This document shows, one piece after another, positions 55,014 to 64,000 of a DNA stretch of 64,000 nucleotides (position 1 is the first letter of the stretch; the number at the start of each line of letters is the position of its first letter). This DNA is from an uncultured Clostridia bacterium (lineage in GTDB: Bacteria; Bacillota; Clostridia; TANB77; CAG-508). The notes under the pieces are model-generated. The model was not told the origin of the DNA. It made no database searches and saw nothing but the letters and a program-made list of their open reading frames with translations. The stretch covers positions 124,001-188,000 of the forward strand of contig CAKPBB010000001.1 in the NCBI GenBank assembly GCA_934140005.1, given 5' to 3'. The translations under genes were made by a program, and so were the position numbers.

Positions 55014-57143
55014 GTGAAAGAGCTGAGGCAAAAAAGTGAAATTGAAAAGTCAAATTTTAGATACAATGTAATCACTACAATTATATATGTATTTGGAATA
55101 ATAATACTAATCCAATTATTTAACTTACAGATAGTACATGGTAGTGAATATAGGGAAACATCAAATACAAGACTTTCTAGAGAAGGAAAAATAGAAGCTG
55201 CGAGAGGAAACATATCAGATAGAACAGGAATTGTATTAGCTTCCACAGATTTTGGATTTTCTGTGGAAATGTATAAGACAAATGTAGAAAATTCTGTTTT
55301 AAATAATTCGATTTTAACAATGACAACAATATTAGATAAGAATGGCGATTCATACATAAATTCATTTCCAATAAGTATAAATCCATTTCAATATAATTTT
55401 AGTTCAGATGAAGATTTAACTGCTTGGAAGAAAAAATATAAAATACCAGACACTGCTTCAGCAGAAGAAGCCTTTTATTTATTTAGAGATAAATATAGTA
55501 TAGAATCAGATATTGTTGAGGATATTGCAAGGATTTTAGCTATAAGATATGCAATTACTACACAAGGATATTCAAATACTAAATCAATTGAGATTTCAAG
55601 TTCGATAAGTAGAGAAAGCGCTGTTGAATTACAAGTTAGAAGTTCAGAACTTACAGGTGTAAGTATTGTTCAACAGCCAACTAGGAAGTATAATAGAGGA
55701 AATTTAGCTTCTCATATAATAGGATATGTAAGTAGAATAACAGATAATAATAAAAAAGAATTTGAAGAACGCAATGACACACATAAATATGATGCAAATG
55801 ATAAAGTTGGACAGTTAGGAATAGAAAAGGTTTTTGAAGAGTATTTAAGAGGCGAAGATGGAACAAAGCAAATCGATATGTCAGTAGATGGAACAATTAC
55901 TGGTGAATATACATCACAAGAAGCTATTGGTGGAGCAAATATTGTATTAACAATAGATGCAAATTTACAGGCAGTTGCTGAAAATGCTTTGAAAAATAAT
56001 ATTGAAAAAATAAGAACTAATGGATTTGGAAAAACTTATGATGCAAATGGAGGATGTGTAGTAGTAACAAATGTAAAGACTGGTGAAATTCTTGCAATGG
56101 CTAGTTATCCAGATTATAATCCAGAATACTTTTATAATGGAATTTCTAATGAGCAATGGCAAGAATATAATAATTCAAAAACAACACCAATGAGAAATAG
56201 AGCTATTCAGAGTGCTTATGCACCAGGTTCAATTTTTAAGATGATAACGGCAATAGCAGGACTTCAAGAAGGGAAAATTGGAATAAATGATTATATAAAT
56301 GATGTTGGACAGTATTATGTTGAAGGAATGAAAGAACCATATAAGTGTTGGATATTTACGGATTATGGACATGGACATGGTAAAGTAAATGTAATTTCAG
56401 CTATTCAAAAATCATGTAACTATTATTTCTATGAAGTTGGAAGTAGGCTTGGAATTGATTTATTAAAAAAATATGCTAAATATTTTGGTTTAGGACAAAA
56501 AACAGGGGTTGAACTTCCAAACGAAGTTAGTGGAACAGTTCCAACACAAGAGCTTGTCAAAGAAAAAGAAAAAAGAAATTGGTCTTCTGCAGATACAGTA
56601 ATTTCAGCAATTGGACAAGGATATAATGATTATACACCAATACAAATGGCTAAATATATTTCAATGCTTACAAATGGTGGTAAAAAAATTGATTTATCAA
56701 TAGTGAAAAATGTAGTATTATCAAATGGAACACAGGTTGCAAAATCTGAAATTGATGAATTTGTAAAAAATAAGCTAAATATACAAGATGATACTTCAGA
56801 AGATATAGAAATTAATGAAGAAAATCTATCAGCTGTTTTAGAAGGTATGAGATCCGTTGCTGAGGACGGAGGAACTGCATATTCGGTATTTAAAAACTTT
56901 GAAATAAGTGTCGGTGGAAAAACAGGATCAGCTGAAGCTGGAAAGAATGTTAATGCTTGGTTTACAGGTTTTGCTCCATTTGAAGATCCAGAAATTGCAA
57001 TTGTAGTAATGGTTGAAAATGGTGGACATGGAAATTATACAGCAGAAGTTGTTAGAGATATAATGTTAGAATACTTTGGTATGAATGTTGCTGAAGTAAA
57101 AGAAAATATGAGTGCAAGTACAGAAACAGAAAGCTTTAGATAA
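55014..57143 (+). CDS. mrdA: Penicillin-binding protein 2 (elongation transpeptidase)
   Basis: 709 residues. One membrane helix (about 20-42), a dimerisation/pedestal region starting AARGNISDRTGIVLA, and a transpeptidase domain with SxxK YAPGSIFKMITA, SxN KSCNYYFYE and KTG GGKTGSAEAG. It cross-links peptidoglycan during rod elongation with MreBCD and RodA. The GTG start has only a weak AAAGAAGG site directly before it. No in-frame CGG. Confidence 0.9.
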   Translation: MKELRQKSEIEKSNFRYNVITTIIYVFGIIILIQLFNLQIVHGSEYRETSNTRLSREGKIEAARGNISDRTGIVLASTDFGFSVEMYKTNVENSVLNNSILTMTTILDKNGDSYINSFPISINPFQYNFSSDEDLTAWKKKYKIPDTASAEEAFYLFRDKYSIESDIVEDIARILAIRYAITTQGYSNTKSIEISSSISRESAVELQVRSSELTGVSIVQQPTRKYNRGNLASHIIGYVSRITDNNKKEFEERNDTHKYDANDKVGQLGIEKVFEEYLRGEDGTKQIDMSVDGTITGEYTSQEAIGGANIVLTIDANLQAVAENALKNNIEKIRTNGFGKTYDANGGCVVVTNVKTGEILAMASYPDYNPEYFYNGISNEQWQEYNNSKTTPMRNRAIQSAYAPGSIFKMITAIAGLQEGKIGINDYINDVGQYYVEGMKEPYKCWIFTDYGHGHGKVNVISAIQKSCNYYFYEVGSRLGIDLLKKYAKYFGLGQKTGVELPNEVSGTVPTQELVKEKEKRNWSSADTVISAIGQGYNDYTPIQMAKYISMLTNGGKKIDLSIVKNVVLSNGTQVAKSEIDEFVKNKLNIQDDTSEDIEINEENLSAVLEGMRSVAEDGGTAYSVFKNFEISVGGKTGSAEAGKNVNAWFTGFAPFEDPEIAIVVMVENGGHGNYTAEVVRDIMLEYFGMNVAEVKENMSASTETESFR

Positions 57144-57160
57144 AAGAAAGGATGTGTAAT

Positions 57161-57766
57161 ATGCTAAACAATATTAAAATTAGTCAAACTACAGAAGAAA
57201 TTATTTTGAATGTAAATGTAATCGCTGAGATTCAGGAAGTAATTGAAGAATTACAAACTAAAATTCCAAAATTAAGAGACTTTTATCAATCAGCTAAAAT
57301 TCCAATCAGAGTTACAGGCAGACTTTTTACAGAAACAGAAATCGATATGGTTAAAAAAGTTATTAATGATGAAATTGATGTAGAAGTAAAGTTTGATGAT
57401 GTATCTGATTTGCTAGGATTACATGCAATTAAGAAAACTTTTGAAACCAAAACAGAGATATCAGAGACAAAGTACATCCAAAATTGTATACGTTCAGGAC
57501 AAAAAGAAGAGTATTCTGGTAGTTTAGTAATATTTGGAGATGTAAATGCAGGTGCTGAAATAATTGCTGGTGGAAATATAGCGGTATTAGGAACTTTAAG
57601 AGGAGTTGCACATGCAGGTGCTAATGGAAATACAATGGCTGTAATATCAGCAAATTCAATAGATGTAACACAAGTTAGAATAGCAAATTTAGTTAGAGAA
57701 ATTGAACTAAAAATAGATAAATGTCCAGTTTGCAAAATAAAAGATAATAATATAGTTATTGAATAA
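57161..57766 (+). CDS. minC: Septum-site inhibitor MinC
   Basis: About 201 residues from ATG 57161 (AAAGGA at 8-bp spacing; ATG 57152 overlaps that site). The C-terminal beta-helix is clear: GSLVIFGDVNAGAEIIAGGNIAVLGTLRGVAHAGANGN. The N-terminal inhibitory domain is present but divergent. MinC blocks FtsZ assembly away from midcell. minD does not follow; the operon ends here against three convergent small genes. Confidence 0.85.
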   Translation: MLNNIKISQTTEEIILNVNVIAEIQEVIEELQTKIPKLRDFYQSAKIPIRVTGRLFTETEIDMVKKVINDEIDVEVKFDDVSDLLGLHAIKKTFETKTEISETKYIQNCIRSGQKEEYSGSLVIFGDVNAGAEIIAGGNIAVLGTLRGVAHAGANGNTMAVISANSIDVTQVRIANLVREIELKIDKCPVCKIKDNNIVIE

Positions 57767-57952
57767 TTAAGAAAATACTAATAATACTAAAATTAAAGGA
57801 ACTGATATATCACAGTTGTTTTCTTCAAATAATAATATTGCAAGTATAATCAATAAAATATCGTCTAAATATAAAGATGTACCATTAAAATACATAATTG
57901 GTACATCTTTGCTTATATTACTGAAATTTTCAAGTAGTTGGTTTAGTATCAT
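57767..57952 (-). CDS. Small membrane protein overlapping its neighbour
   Basis: 61 residues. ATG 57952 lies 23 bases inside the upstream gene, with TGGAGGCG about 11 bases before it. A hydrophobic segment, YLDDILLIILAILLFEE, follows a helical start. It ends one base after the minC stop on the opposite strand. No family recognised; conserved overlap with the upstream gene suggests a pair. Confidence 0.5.
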   Translation of the reverse strand: MILNQLLENFSNISKDVPIMYFNGTSLYLDDILLIILAILLFEENNCDISVPLILVLLVFS

Positions 57953-58331
57953 TATTTTTTTCGCCTCCAGTTGAATTAAATAATTCTAAAAGATTAAGTA
58001 AATTTGCATATTTAATATATTCATCTAATTTTTCTTGTTTTTCTTTACGTAAAAATGGTTTTAAAGAATTTAGCAGGTTATTTCTAGGTATGTTTTTTTG
58101 ATTCATTTTTCCCATAATATCTTTGATTTTTAAAATTGTTTGAATGTCCAGATTAAAATCACTAGAACTGTTTGCATTAGAGGTGAATGAATTTTGATTT
58201 GCTTGGGTATTCTGATTATTTGAACTATTAGAATTGTCAGATGTTTTATTTATAATCTGGTTTATATCTATATTTTTATCTTTTAGTATTTGTGAAAATT
58301 GATTCATTACATTTGATAAATCATCATTCAT
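57930..58331 (-). CDS. Clostridial hypothetical protein with Asn/Ser/Gln-rich middle
   Basis: 133 residues. The N-terminal ~30 residues and C-terminal ~55 residues (ILKIKDIMGKMNQKNIPRNNLLNSLKPFLRKEKQEKLDEYIKYANLLNLLELF) are structured, separated by a low-complexity Asn/Ser/Gln stretch. Similar proteins are frequent in clostridia without known role. RBS GGAGGTG. Second of three leftward small genes. Confidence 0.6.
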   Translation of the reverse strand: MNDDLSNVMNQFSQILKDKNIDINQIINKTSDNSNSSNNQNTQANQNSFTSNANSSSDFNLDIQTILKIKDIMGKMNQKNIPRNNLLNSLKPFLRKEKQEKLDEYIKYANLLNLLELFNSTGGEKNNDTKPTT

Positions 58332-58363
58332 ATTACACCTCCATGTTAATAATTGATATTATT

Positions 58364-58489
58364 TTACTGCTTTTTACCAATATTACTATCATTAAGAATT
58401 TGTTGTGCTTTTTTTATATTTTTTTCTAATTCGTCTTTATCCATTTTTGAAATCATTTCTAAAAGCTGGTTAATATCTAAATTATTCAT
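58364..58489 (-). CDS. 41-aa hypothetical protein
   Basis: A short helical ORF, MNNLDINQLLEMISKMDKD followed by ELEKNIKKAQQIL, with AAAGGATTG upstream. It is the first gene of the leftward trio and resembles the N terminus of the next protein (DINQ...I motif). Function unknown. Confidence 0.5.
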   Translation of the reverse strand: MNNLDINQLLEMISKMDKDELEKNIKKAQQILNDSNIGKKQ

Positions 58490-58823
58490 ATCATATCAAT
58501 CCTTTCTTTCCGTTTGTTTTTTGCACATTAAGAGCATCGAAAAATATAATTTTTACTTTTAAAATATTCTAATAATACTATATGCAGTAGTATTAAAAAG
58601 TTGAATAAAATAAAAAAGTAATAAAAATTTAATATTGAAAAAGTGCAAGTTTACATATTGTTGTTCCGTAGCACATTAAAGAAAAAATGCTTGTAATAAT
58701 TGAAAAATGGCAAATTTTACATATGTACAAAGTGAAAAAATTGTTTTAGTATTATATATATTAATAAAAAGGTAATAGTATGCCAAGTTGGAAACAAAAG
58801 AAAATAAGGAAAGGGATTTGTGT

Positions 58824-61800
58824 ATGAAAAAAGCATTAAAGAAAAGTTTTGTAATGATGATTGTATTTATACTTACATTTGCAAATTATGGCTTTGCAAT
58901 TAATGCTATTGCAACAGAAAGTGCGTCAGTGTTTGAAATGAGCATTTTCAAAAAAAGCAATATTGAATTTAAAGCATATTTTGATGGCGAAAATGAAAAA
59001 GAAAAGCTATCAGATGTAAATGATGAAGTAGTAATCAATGCAGAACTTAACCCAAAAGTAGATGGAATATTGAAGGAAGGAAAATTGAAGCTAAACTTAG
59101 AAAATAGTGAAGAAGCAAACTTTGAAATAGTTTCAGTTACAAAGCAAGAAGATATATCAAAAGATTTAGAAGTTAAAGATATAAAACAAGAATTAACTGA
59201 AAACTTGAAGTCTTCAGAAGAGAATTTTAATAATATTGAAACTCAAAGTAAAAGTATGAATTCATTAAATGATGTTGAAAAACAAGCTGAAAGCATAGAT
59301 TCATCAAGTGTTGATTTGAAAAAAGATACTTCTATAAATATTGCTAATTCAACAGATAAAATAGTTGATATGACTGCAGATGAATCAAATACTTCAAATA
59401 TGGCTTCAGATAATACAGTAGCGGATACATCTTCAAGTGAGAGTTCATCAAATAGTGTATCAAATAATGTTAGCAATAATATAACAGATTTCAGCAAAGA
59501 AGATGAAGTAATTGATGAAGATAAAGTAATAGAAGAAGCATCAAAAGAAAAAGCAAATGAAAAAGAAAATGTATCATCAAATAGTGAAGTTTCTTTAACA
59601 GAAGAAAATGATATTTCAATAAGTAATGTAATAAGTAATACTAAATTTAGAATAGTAATTAAATATAAACAAGGTGAAAAGATAAATATATCTGATTTGT
59701 ATAAGAAATTAAATTTAACATTAGAAGGAACATTTGTAAATACAGATTTAGAAGAAAGCCAAGAAAAAGAGAGTGAAACATTAAAATTAGGCTGGACATA
59801 TAGTAAAGAAATAGAAGTGGCATCAGAATATAATAAAATATCACCATTTACAGTAGGAAAAACAGTAGGAACAATAGTACAAAATGAGATATCTTTAAAA
59901 AGAGAAGTTACAGAAAAAAATTATTTACCAGTAAAAGAAACAAGTATACAAGTTCAAGTTCCAACATTAAATGGCAAATATCCAACAGAGATAAGCGTAA
60001 ATGCAAATAGATTGATGGCAACAAGAGGAGAAACATTTGGAGCAGTAACATTTACAAATGATAATTGGAGTTATAATGAGAAAAAACATACAATAGAAAT
60101 AAAAGTACAGAATGAAGAGAATGGAACGGCAGTAAATAGTTACGGAGAAGATAATTTTGTAGTAGCATATAGATATGAAGACTATATAGATGCAGAGAAT
60201 ATAGAATTAGATAAAGAAGTAACAGTAAAAGTAGAAGAATATAGTGGTAAAGAAAATAGAGTACAAGAGAAAAAGATAGAAGAAAAACAAAATAAAGAGA
60301 TAGATGCAGGAGAGCTAATAACATATACAGTAGGAACAACAGATGAAGCAGTAAGTAAAGGAAAAATAAATGCAAATTATTATTCAGAAACAGCATATGA
60401 GACAGAGATAAAAACGATAGTAAGTTTAAATATATTAACAAGTGATATGTTAGAAGCAATTAAAGTAAGAGGCACAAAAGAATCATATATAGATAAAAAA
60501 GGCGAGAGCTATGATGCAAGTGGAGATGTAAAATATAAAGGAGTAAACTTTAATTATTCAGAAATAAAAGATATATTAAAAGCAGATGGAACAATAGATT
60601 TGTTAGATAAAGAAGGCAATATAATATATACATTAGATAAATATAATACAAAATCAGATGAAAGTACAAAGATAGAATTATCAGAGTATACAGAAAATTT
60701 GCAAATAAGAATAAATAAAGTAAAATCAAATGGAACAATAAATATAGAGTTTGTAAAAGTAATAGGCAAGAGTAATTATAAAGCAGTAGAGTTTAATGAT
60801 TTTAAGAGTATAAAAAGTACAGTAGAAACAAGTGTAAAATATGTAAAACAAGAAGGTACATTTACATTAAAGACAATGGATGTAGAAAAAGAGTTCACAG
60901 AAAGCTTTACAAGTGCAAAATTGTATATGAATAAAGAGTACTTAAGTACAGTAGAAGTAAATAAAAATGTACAATTAAAAATCGAGTTAAATAATAATAA
61001 AGAAACAAGTGATTTATATAAGAATCCATACTTTGAAATAGTATTTCCAAAATATGTAAAAGCAGTTGAGATTCAAGACATAAACTTAATGGATGAAAAA
61101 GGATTACAAATTAAAGATTTCCATACAGTAGAAGAAAATGGAACAATCAAAATAAAAGTAGAATTAGAAGGAACACAAACAGAATTTGTAGGAGTAAATT
61201 TAACAAATGGAACAAATATAGTAATAAATGCAAATATAACAGTAGATGATTATACACCAAAGAAACAAGATCAAGTAAAATTGTATTATTACAATGAAGC
61301 AGTAACAAATTATGTAATGCAAACAAAATGGAGTGTAAATAAGAATATGCCATCAGATATAATAAAAGTAACAAATGGCTTTGACTTGGCAGTATTCGAA
61401 TATCAAGCTCCAACAGGATTAGTACCAGTAAATGAAATAAAGAATTATGATGGAAAAGCCAATAATGTAAAGTCAGTAAAACAAGGAACAATAGAAAAAC
61501 AAATAGAGATAAAACAAGAAACACAGATATCACAAATGAAATTAACAGCATTAAATAATACAGGTAATGATTGTACAGATGTAGTATTACTAGGAAGAAT
61601 CCCATTTAAAGGAAATAAAGATGTAGTAACAGGAGCAGACTTAGGAACAACAGTAACAACAACATTAAAAGATAAAATAACAGCAGATGGAAGTAATACA
61701 GCAATGGCAACAATTTATTATTCAAGCAATCCAGAAGCAGATAAGAACTTGTCAGATGAGAATAATGGATGGACACAAGAGATAACAGATATAAGTGAAA

Positions 61801-64000
61801 TAAAATCATACTTAATAGTAGTAGATGGAACATTAGAAGCAGGAAAAGTATTAAATTATAGTTATGATTTTGAGATACCAAGTGAATTGCCATACGAAAG
61901 TGCAATATATGGATCATTTGGAGTATACTACAATAATAATTCAGATGTAGCAGTAGTGTATGAAAGCAGCATAGCAGATAAAGTAGGATTAGTAACAGAA
62001 AAAGGACCAAAACTAGAAGCAAACCTAAGCGTAGATATAGGTGATGGAAATGATGTACTAGAAACAAGAAGATTAACATACACAGTAACAGTAAGCAATA
62101 CAGGAAGTGTAGATGCAGAAAATGTAGTAGCAACAGTAGAAGCACCAGAAAATGGAATCTTTGTTATAAAAGGTGATGCTGAATATGCTTCAAGTATGGG
62201 CGATTATGGATTTATGCCATATTTAGAGGAAAATGTATCCGAAAGTGGAAAAGTGCAAATGAATTTACAATTTGCAACTATTAAAGCAGGTGAGAGCAAA
62301 GATGTTACATTCTATGTCAAATCGAATGAATTATTAAACATAGAAGAATATTGTCAAATGATGGGAACTCCATCAGGAAAAGATGAAAAAGGATACTATT
62401 ATTCAGTAGTAAAAGATGATGGAGAAGATGATCAAAAAGATGTAATTAATGATGAGAATAGAGATGAATATTTAGATGAAGATGGACTACCAAAGAAGGT
62501 TACAAAAGATGGCAAGGATTACTTTTTAAATAAAGAAAAAAATGAATCAGGAGAATATACATTATTAATATATAGAGCAGAAGACGGTTCAGAAATATCT
62601 TTTACAGAAGGATATGAAATATTTAAGAAACAATATCATTTAGAGGAAGATAATCCAGATCAATCTGAAAATGATGAAGAAGAATATGAATATGAAAAAG
62701 TATATGTAGATAAAGTTCCGGATTCTTATATTGAAACAAAAGCAAAAATAACTTGTGAAAATTTAGCAACAGAATTTGAAACAAATACAATAAAAAACAA
62801 AGTAATTAAAGCAAATTTTGAATTAAGTACAAATTTAGATTATGATGTAGCTTTGACAATTGGAGCACAAAATACTTTTGAAGCTACAATAACAAACTTA
62901 TCTGATAAAACTTTGAAAAATGTTGTGGTTTATTTTAAAACTAGTCAATATATGAAACATATTTATTCAGAATCTAATATGGATGATACAGATATAGTTT
63001 CAAATGATGATACAGGAGTAATAACTTATAAAATAGGAAAATTTGATTCAGATGACATTATAAAACTAAAAGCTATAGTTGAAGCTACTAATATACCTGT
63101 AGCAGATGAAAAATTTGAGAGTTATTTTGAAATTTCTGCACAAGGTGTAGAAAATGAAGTAGGAACTAAGATTTCACAGGAAATTGTAAAGCCTTTAATT
63201 ACATCTAGATTAGTTTCAGTTTCTTCAAATGAATTAAAAGAAAATGATACATTAACGGCAACTATCAAAGTAAAAAATGAAGGATTATTACCAAGTAGTG
63301 GAACAAAATTGCTATTTGATATACCAGAGATTATACAAGTTAAGAAAGTTACATATTTAAGCGGAGAAGATACCAAAAATTTATCAACAGGTAATGGTAA
63401 TAAAAACGTAGCAATAAGTTTACCTGTTATAAATGCTGATGAAGAACTTGATATAAATATTGAATTCTATGCAATAAATAGTAGTGGTACTGATACAACA
63501 GATGTAAAAATATCACCAATTGTTACGGTAGAAAATCAAGATAATATTAAATTAGAAGATATTAAGTTTACTGTATTAAATGATAAATTAACACAAGATG
63601 AGGAAGATGAGTTAAAAAGAAGAGAACAAGAAGAAGCTGATAAAGATAGAATTGATAAAGCTGAACAAGATATTATAGATAAAACACAAAATAACACTAA
63701 TAAACCAGATAATAACCAAAACAATGATAATAACAATAATAGTAATGATAATAATCAAGGCAATAATGAAGATAAATCAAACAACATTATAAACAATAAA
63801 CCAAATGATACAAATCAAGATAGTAGTGATACAAAGCCATTAGCAAAATATGCAATATCAGGTATAGCTTGGCTAGATGAAAATAAAGATGGACAAAGAG
63901 ATAGCAATGAAAAGTTACTAAATGGAATAAAGGTAAGTTTAATAGATGTATCAACAAGTAAAGTAATACAAAATGTAGAAACAGATAGTAATGGAAAATA
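58824..64000 (+). CDS. Giant secreted surface protein (3' end outside window)
   Basis: Open frame of more than 1,720 codons from ATG 58824 (AAAGGGAT upstream), still open at the window end. Signal peptide MKKALKKSFVMMIVFILTF with cleavage near ATES. Then an acidic Ser/Asn-rich region (to about residue 270), several beta-sandwich repeats with DUF11/CARDB-like phrases (RLTYTVTVSNTGSVDAENV, TFEATITNLSDKTLKNVVV, TLTATIKVKNEGLLPSSG), an Asn/Asp linker (about 1590-1670) and the start of an SdrD-B/Cna-B-like domain (ISGIAWLDENKDGQRDSNEK). Codon use changes sharply inside the gene (about 59900-62150). Likely an adhesin or S-layer-like wall protein. Confidence 0.75.
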   Translation, partial: MKKALKKSFVMMIVFILTFANYGFAINAIATESASVFEMSIFKKSNIEFKAYFDGENEKEKLSDVNDEVVINAELNPKVDGILKEGKLKLNLENSEEANFEIVSVTKQEDISKDLEVKDIKQELTENLKSSEENFNNIETQSKSMNSLNDVEKQAESIDSSSVDLKKDTSINIANSTDKIVDMTADESNTSNMASDNTVADTSSSESSSNSVSNNVSNNITDFSKEDEVIDEDKVIEEASKEKANEKENVSSNSEVSLTEENDISISNVISNTKFRIVIKYKQGEKINISDLYKKLNLTLEGTFVNTDLEESQEKESETLKLGWTYSKEIEVASEYNKISPFTVGKTVGTIVQNEISLKREVTEKNYLPVKETSIQVQVPTLNGKYPTEISVNANRLMATRGETFGAVTFTNDNWSYNEKKHTIEIKVQNEENGTAVNSYGEDNFVVAYRYEDYIDAENIELDKEVTVKVEEYSGKENRVQEKKIEEKQNKEIDAGELITYTVGTTDEAVSKGKINANYYSETAYETEIKTIVSLNILTSDMLEAIKVRGTKESYIDKKGESYDASGDVKYKGVNFNYSEIKDILKADGTIDLLDKEGNIIYTLDKYNTKSDESTKIELSEYTENLQIRINKVKSNGTINIEFVKVIGKSNYKAVEFNDFKSIKSTVETSVKYVKQEGTFTLKTMDVEKEFTESFTSAKLYMNKEYLSTVEVNKNVQLKIELNNNKETSDLYKNPYFEIVFPKYVKAVEIQDINLMDEKGLQIKDFHTVEENGTIKIKVELEGTQTEFVGVNLTNGTNIVINANITVDDYTPKKQDQVKLYYYNEAVTNYVMQTKWSVNKNMPSDIIKVTNGFDLAVFEYQAPTGLVPVNEIKNYDGKANNVKSVKQGTIEKQIEIKQETQISQMKLTALNNTGNDCTDVVLLGRIPFKGNKDVVTGADLGTTVTTTLKDKITADGSNTAMATIYYSSNPEADKNLSDENNGWTQEITDISEIKSYLIVVDGTLEAGKVLNYSYDFEIPSELPYESAIYGSFGVYYNNNSDVAVVYESSIADKVGLVTEKGPKLEANLSVDIGDGNDVLETRRLTYTVTVSNTGSVDAENVVATVEAPENGIFVIKGDAEYASSMGDYGFMPYLEENVSESGKVQMNLQFATIKAGESKDVTFYVKSNELLNIEEYCQMMGTPSGKDEKGYYYSVVKDDGEDDQKDVINDENRDEYLDEDGLPKKVTKDGKDYFLNKEKNESGEYTLLIYRAEDGSEISFTEGYEIFKKQYHLEEDNPDQSENDEEEYEYEKVYVDKVPDSYIETKAKITCENLATEFETNTIKNKVIKANFELSTNLDYDVALTIGAQNTFEATITNLSDKTLKNVVVYFKTSQYMKHIYSESNMDDTDIVSNDDTGVITYKIGKFDSDDIIKLKAIVEATNIPVADEKFESYFEISAQGVENEVGTKISQEIVKPLITSRLVSVSSNELKENDTLTATIKVKNEGLLPSSGTKLLFDIPEIIQVKKVTYLSGEDTKNLSTGNGNKNVAISLPVINADEELDINIEFYAINSSGTDTTDVKISPIVTVENQDNIKLEDIKFTVLNDKLTQDEEDELKRREQEEADKDRIDKAEQDIIDKTQNNTNKPDNNQNNDNNNNSNDNNQGNNEDKSNNIINNKPNDTNQDSSDTKPLAKYAISGIAWLDENKDGQRDSNEKLLNGIKVSLIDVSTSKVIQNVETDSNGK

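Noticed and set aside
57286..57735. 149-aa minus-strand frame under minC
   Set aside because: Antisense to a well-supported minC gene with no ribosome site.
59240..63740. Many Leu-rich open frames on the minus strand under the surface protein
   Set aside because: Artefacts of uniform GTA/ACA/ATA codon use in the plus-strand gene; no ribosome sites and no plausible protein composition.

Overview
The window is AT-rich DNA from a low-GC Firmicute, probably an uncultured gut Clostridia-type bacterium. Evidence: Shine-Dalgarno sites before nearly every gene, frequent TTG/GTG starts, CotF-like spore coat genes, a DUF4321-mreBCD-PBP2-minC cluster, MecA, VanW/G5 and CpsB/BY-kinase proteins. Chromosomal flanks are 1-1526 and from about 46701 to the end. 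Between them, inserted in the anticodon region of a tRNA-Lys(CTT) gene, sits an integrative conjugative element (ICE) of about 45.2 kb.

ICE layout. The left end (1517-1780) holds the tRNA 3' half and integrase-arm-like repeats. A rightward block (1783-17915) encodes a small membrane peptide, a replication-initiator-like HTH protein, a type IV secretion system (VirB2-like, PrgI, VirB4, VirB6, M23 hydrolase), a sortase, a thioester/Cna-B adhesin, SpoVG, a RusA-like nuclease, a replication-relaxation-like protein and the VirD4 coupling protein. A phage-like lysis set follows (holin, M14 carboxypeptidase with SH3 repeats, GH25 lysozyme), then a Spo0A-C-like protein. A leftward block (35376-23527) holds DNA-processing and anti-restriction genes: primase, two methyltransferases, ArdC-like protein, PcfJ/PcfK, SSB with an S6 paralogue, Rad50-like ATPase and recombination-directionality-factor-like protein. 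Next come a TnpI-like recombinase with its resolution site, a cargo operon (ECF sigma, serpin-like membrane protein, PepSY protein, caspase-like peptidase), a Tn916-style control region, and Xis/Int. A complete tRNA-Lys(CTT) inside the element probably replaces the one destroyed by integration.

Main result: eleven ICE genes look frameshifted, seventeen times in all, and every time the lesion is the same. One extra C lies directly before a Gly codon, creating an in-frame CGG; skipping the C restores a complete, conserved protein. VirB4 alone has six such sites. I found no in-frame CGG elsewhere in the window, in either the ICE or the host flanks, and no other kind of frameshift or premature stop in the recognisable ICE genes. 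This fits a recoding rule in which CGG is not read as Arg and CGGN is read as Gly with a +1 shift, better than it fits random decay. A systematic sequencing artefact still has to be excluded.

Right flank (host): capsule regulation (cpsB, fused Wzz/BY-kinase), two small coat-F-type genes, an M23 peptidase, mecA, the cell-shape operon (DUF4321, mreB, mreC, mreD, PBP2, minC), three small leftward genes, and the first 5.2 kb of a giant secreted surface protein that runs off the window. Split genes are annotated as single CDSs spanning their CGG sites.
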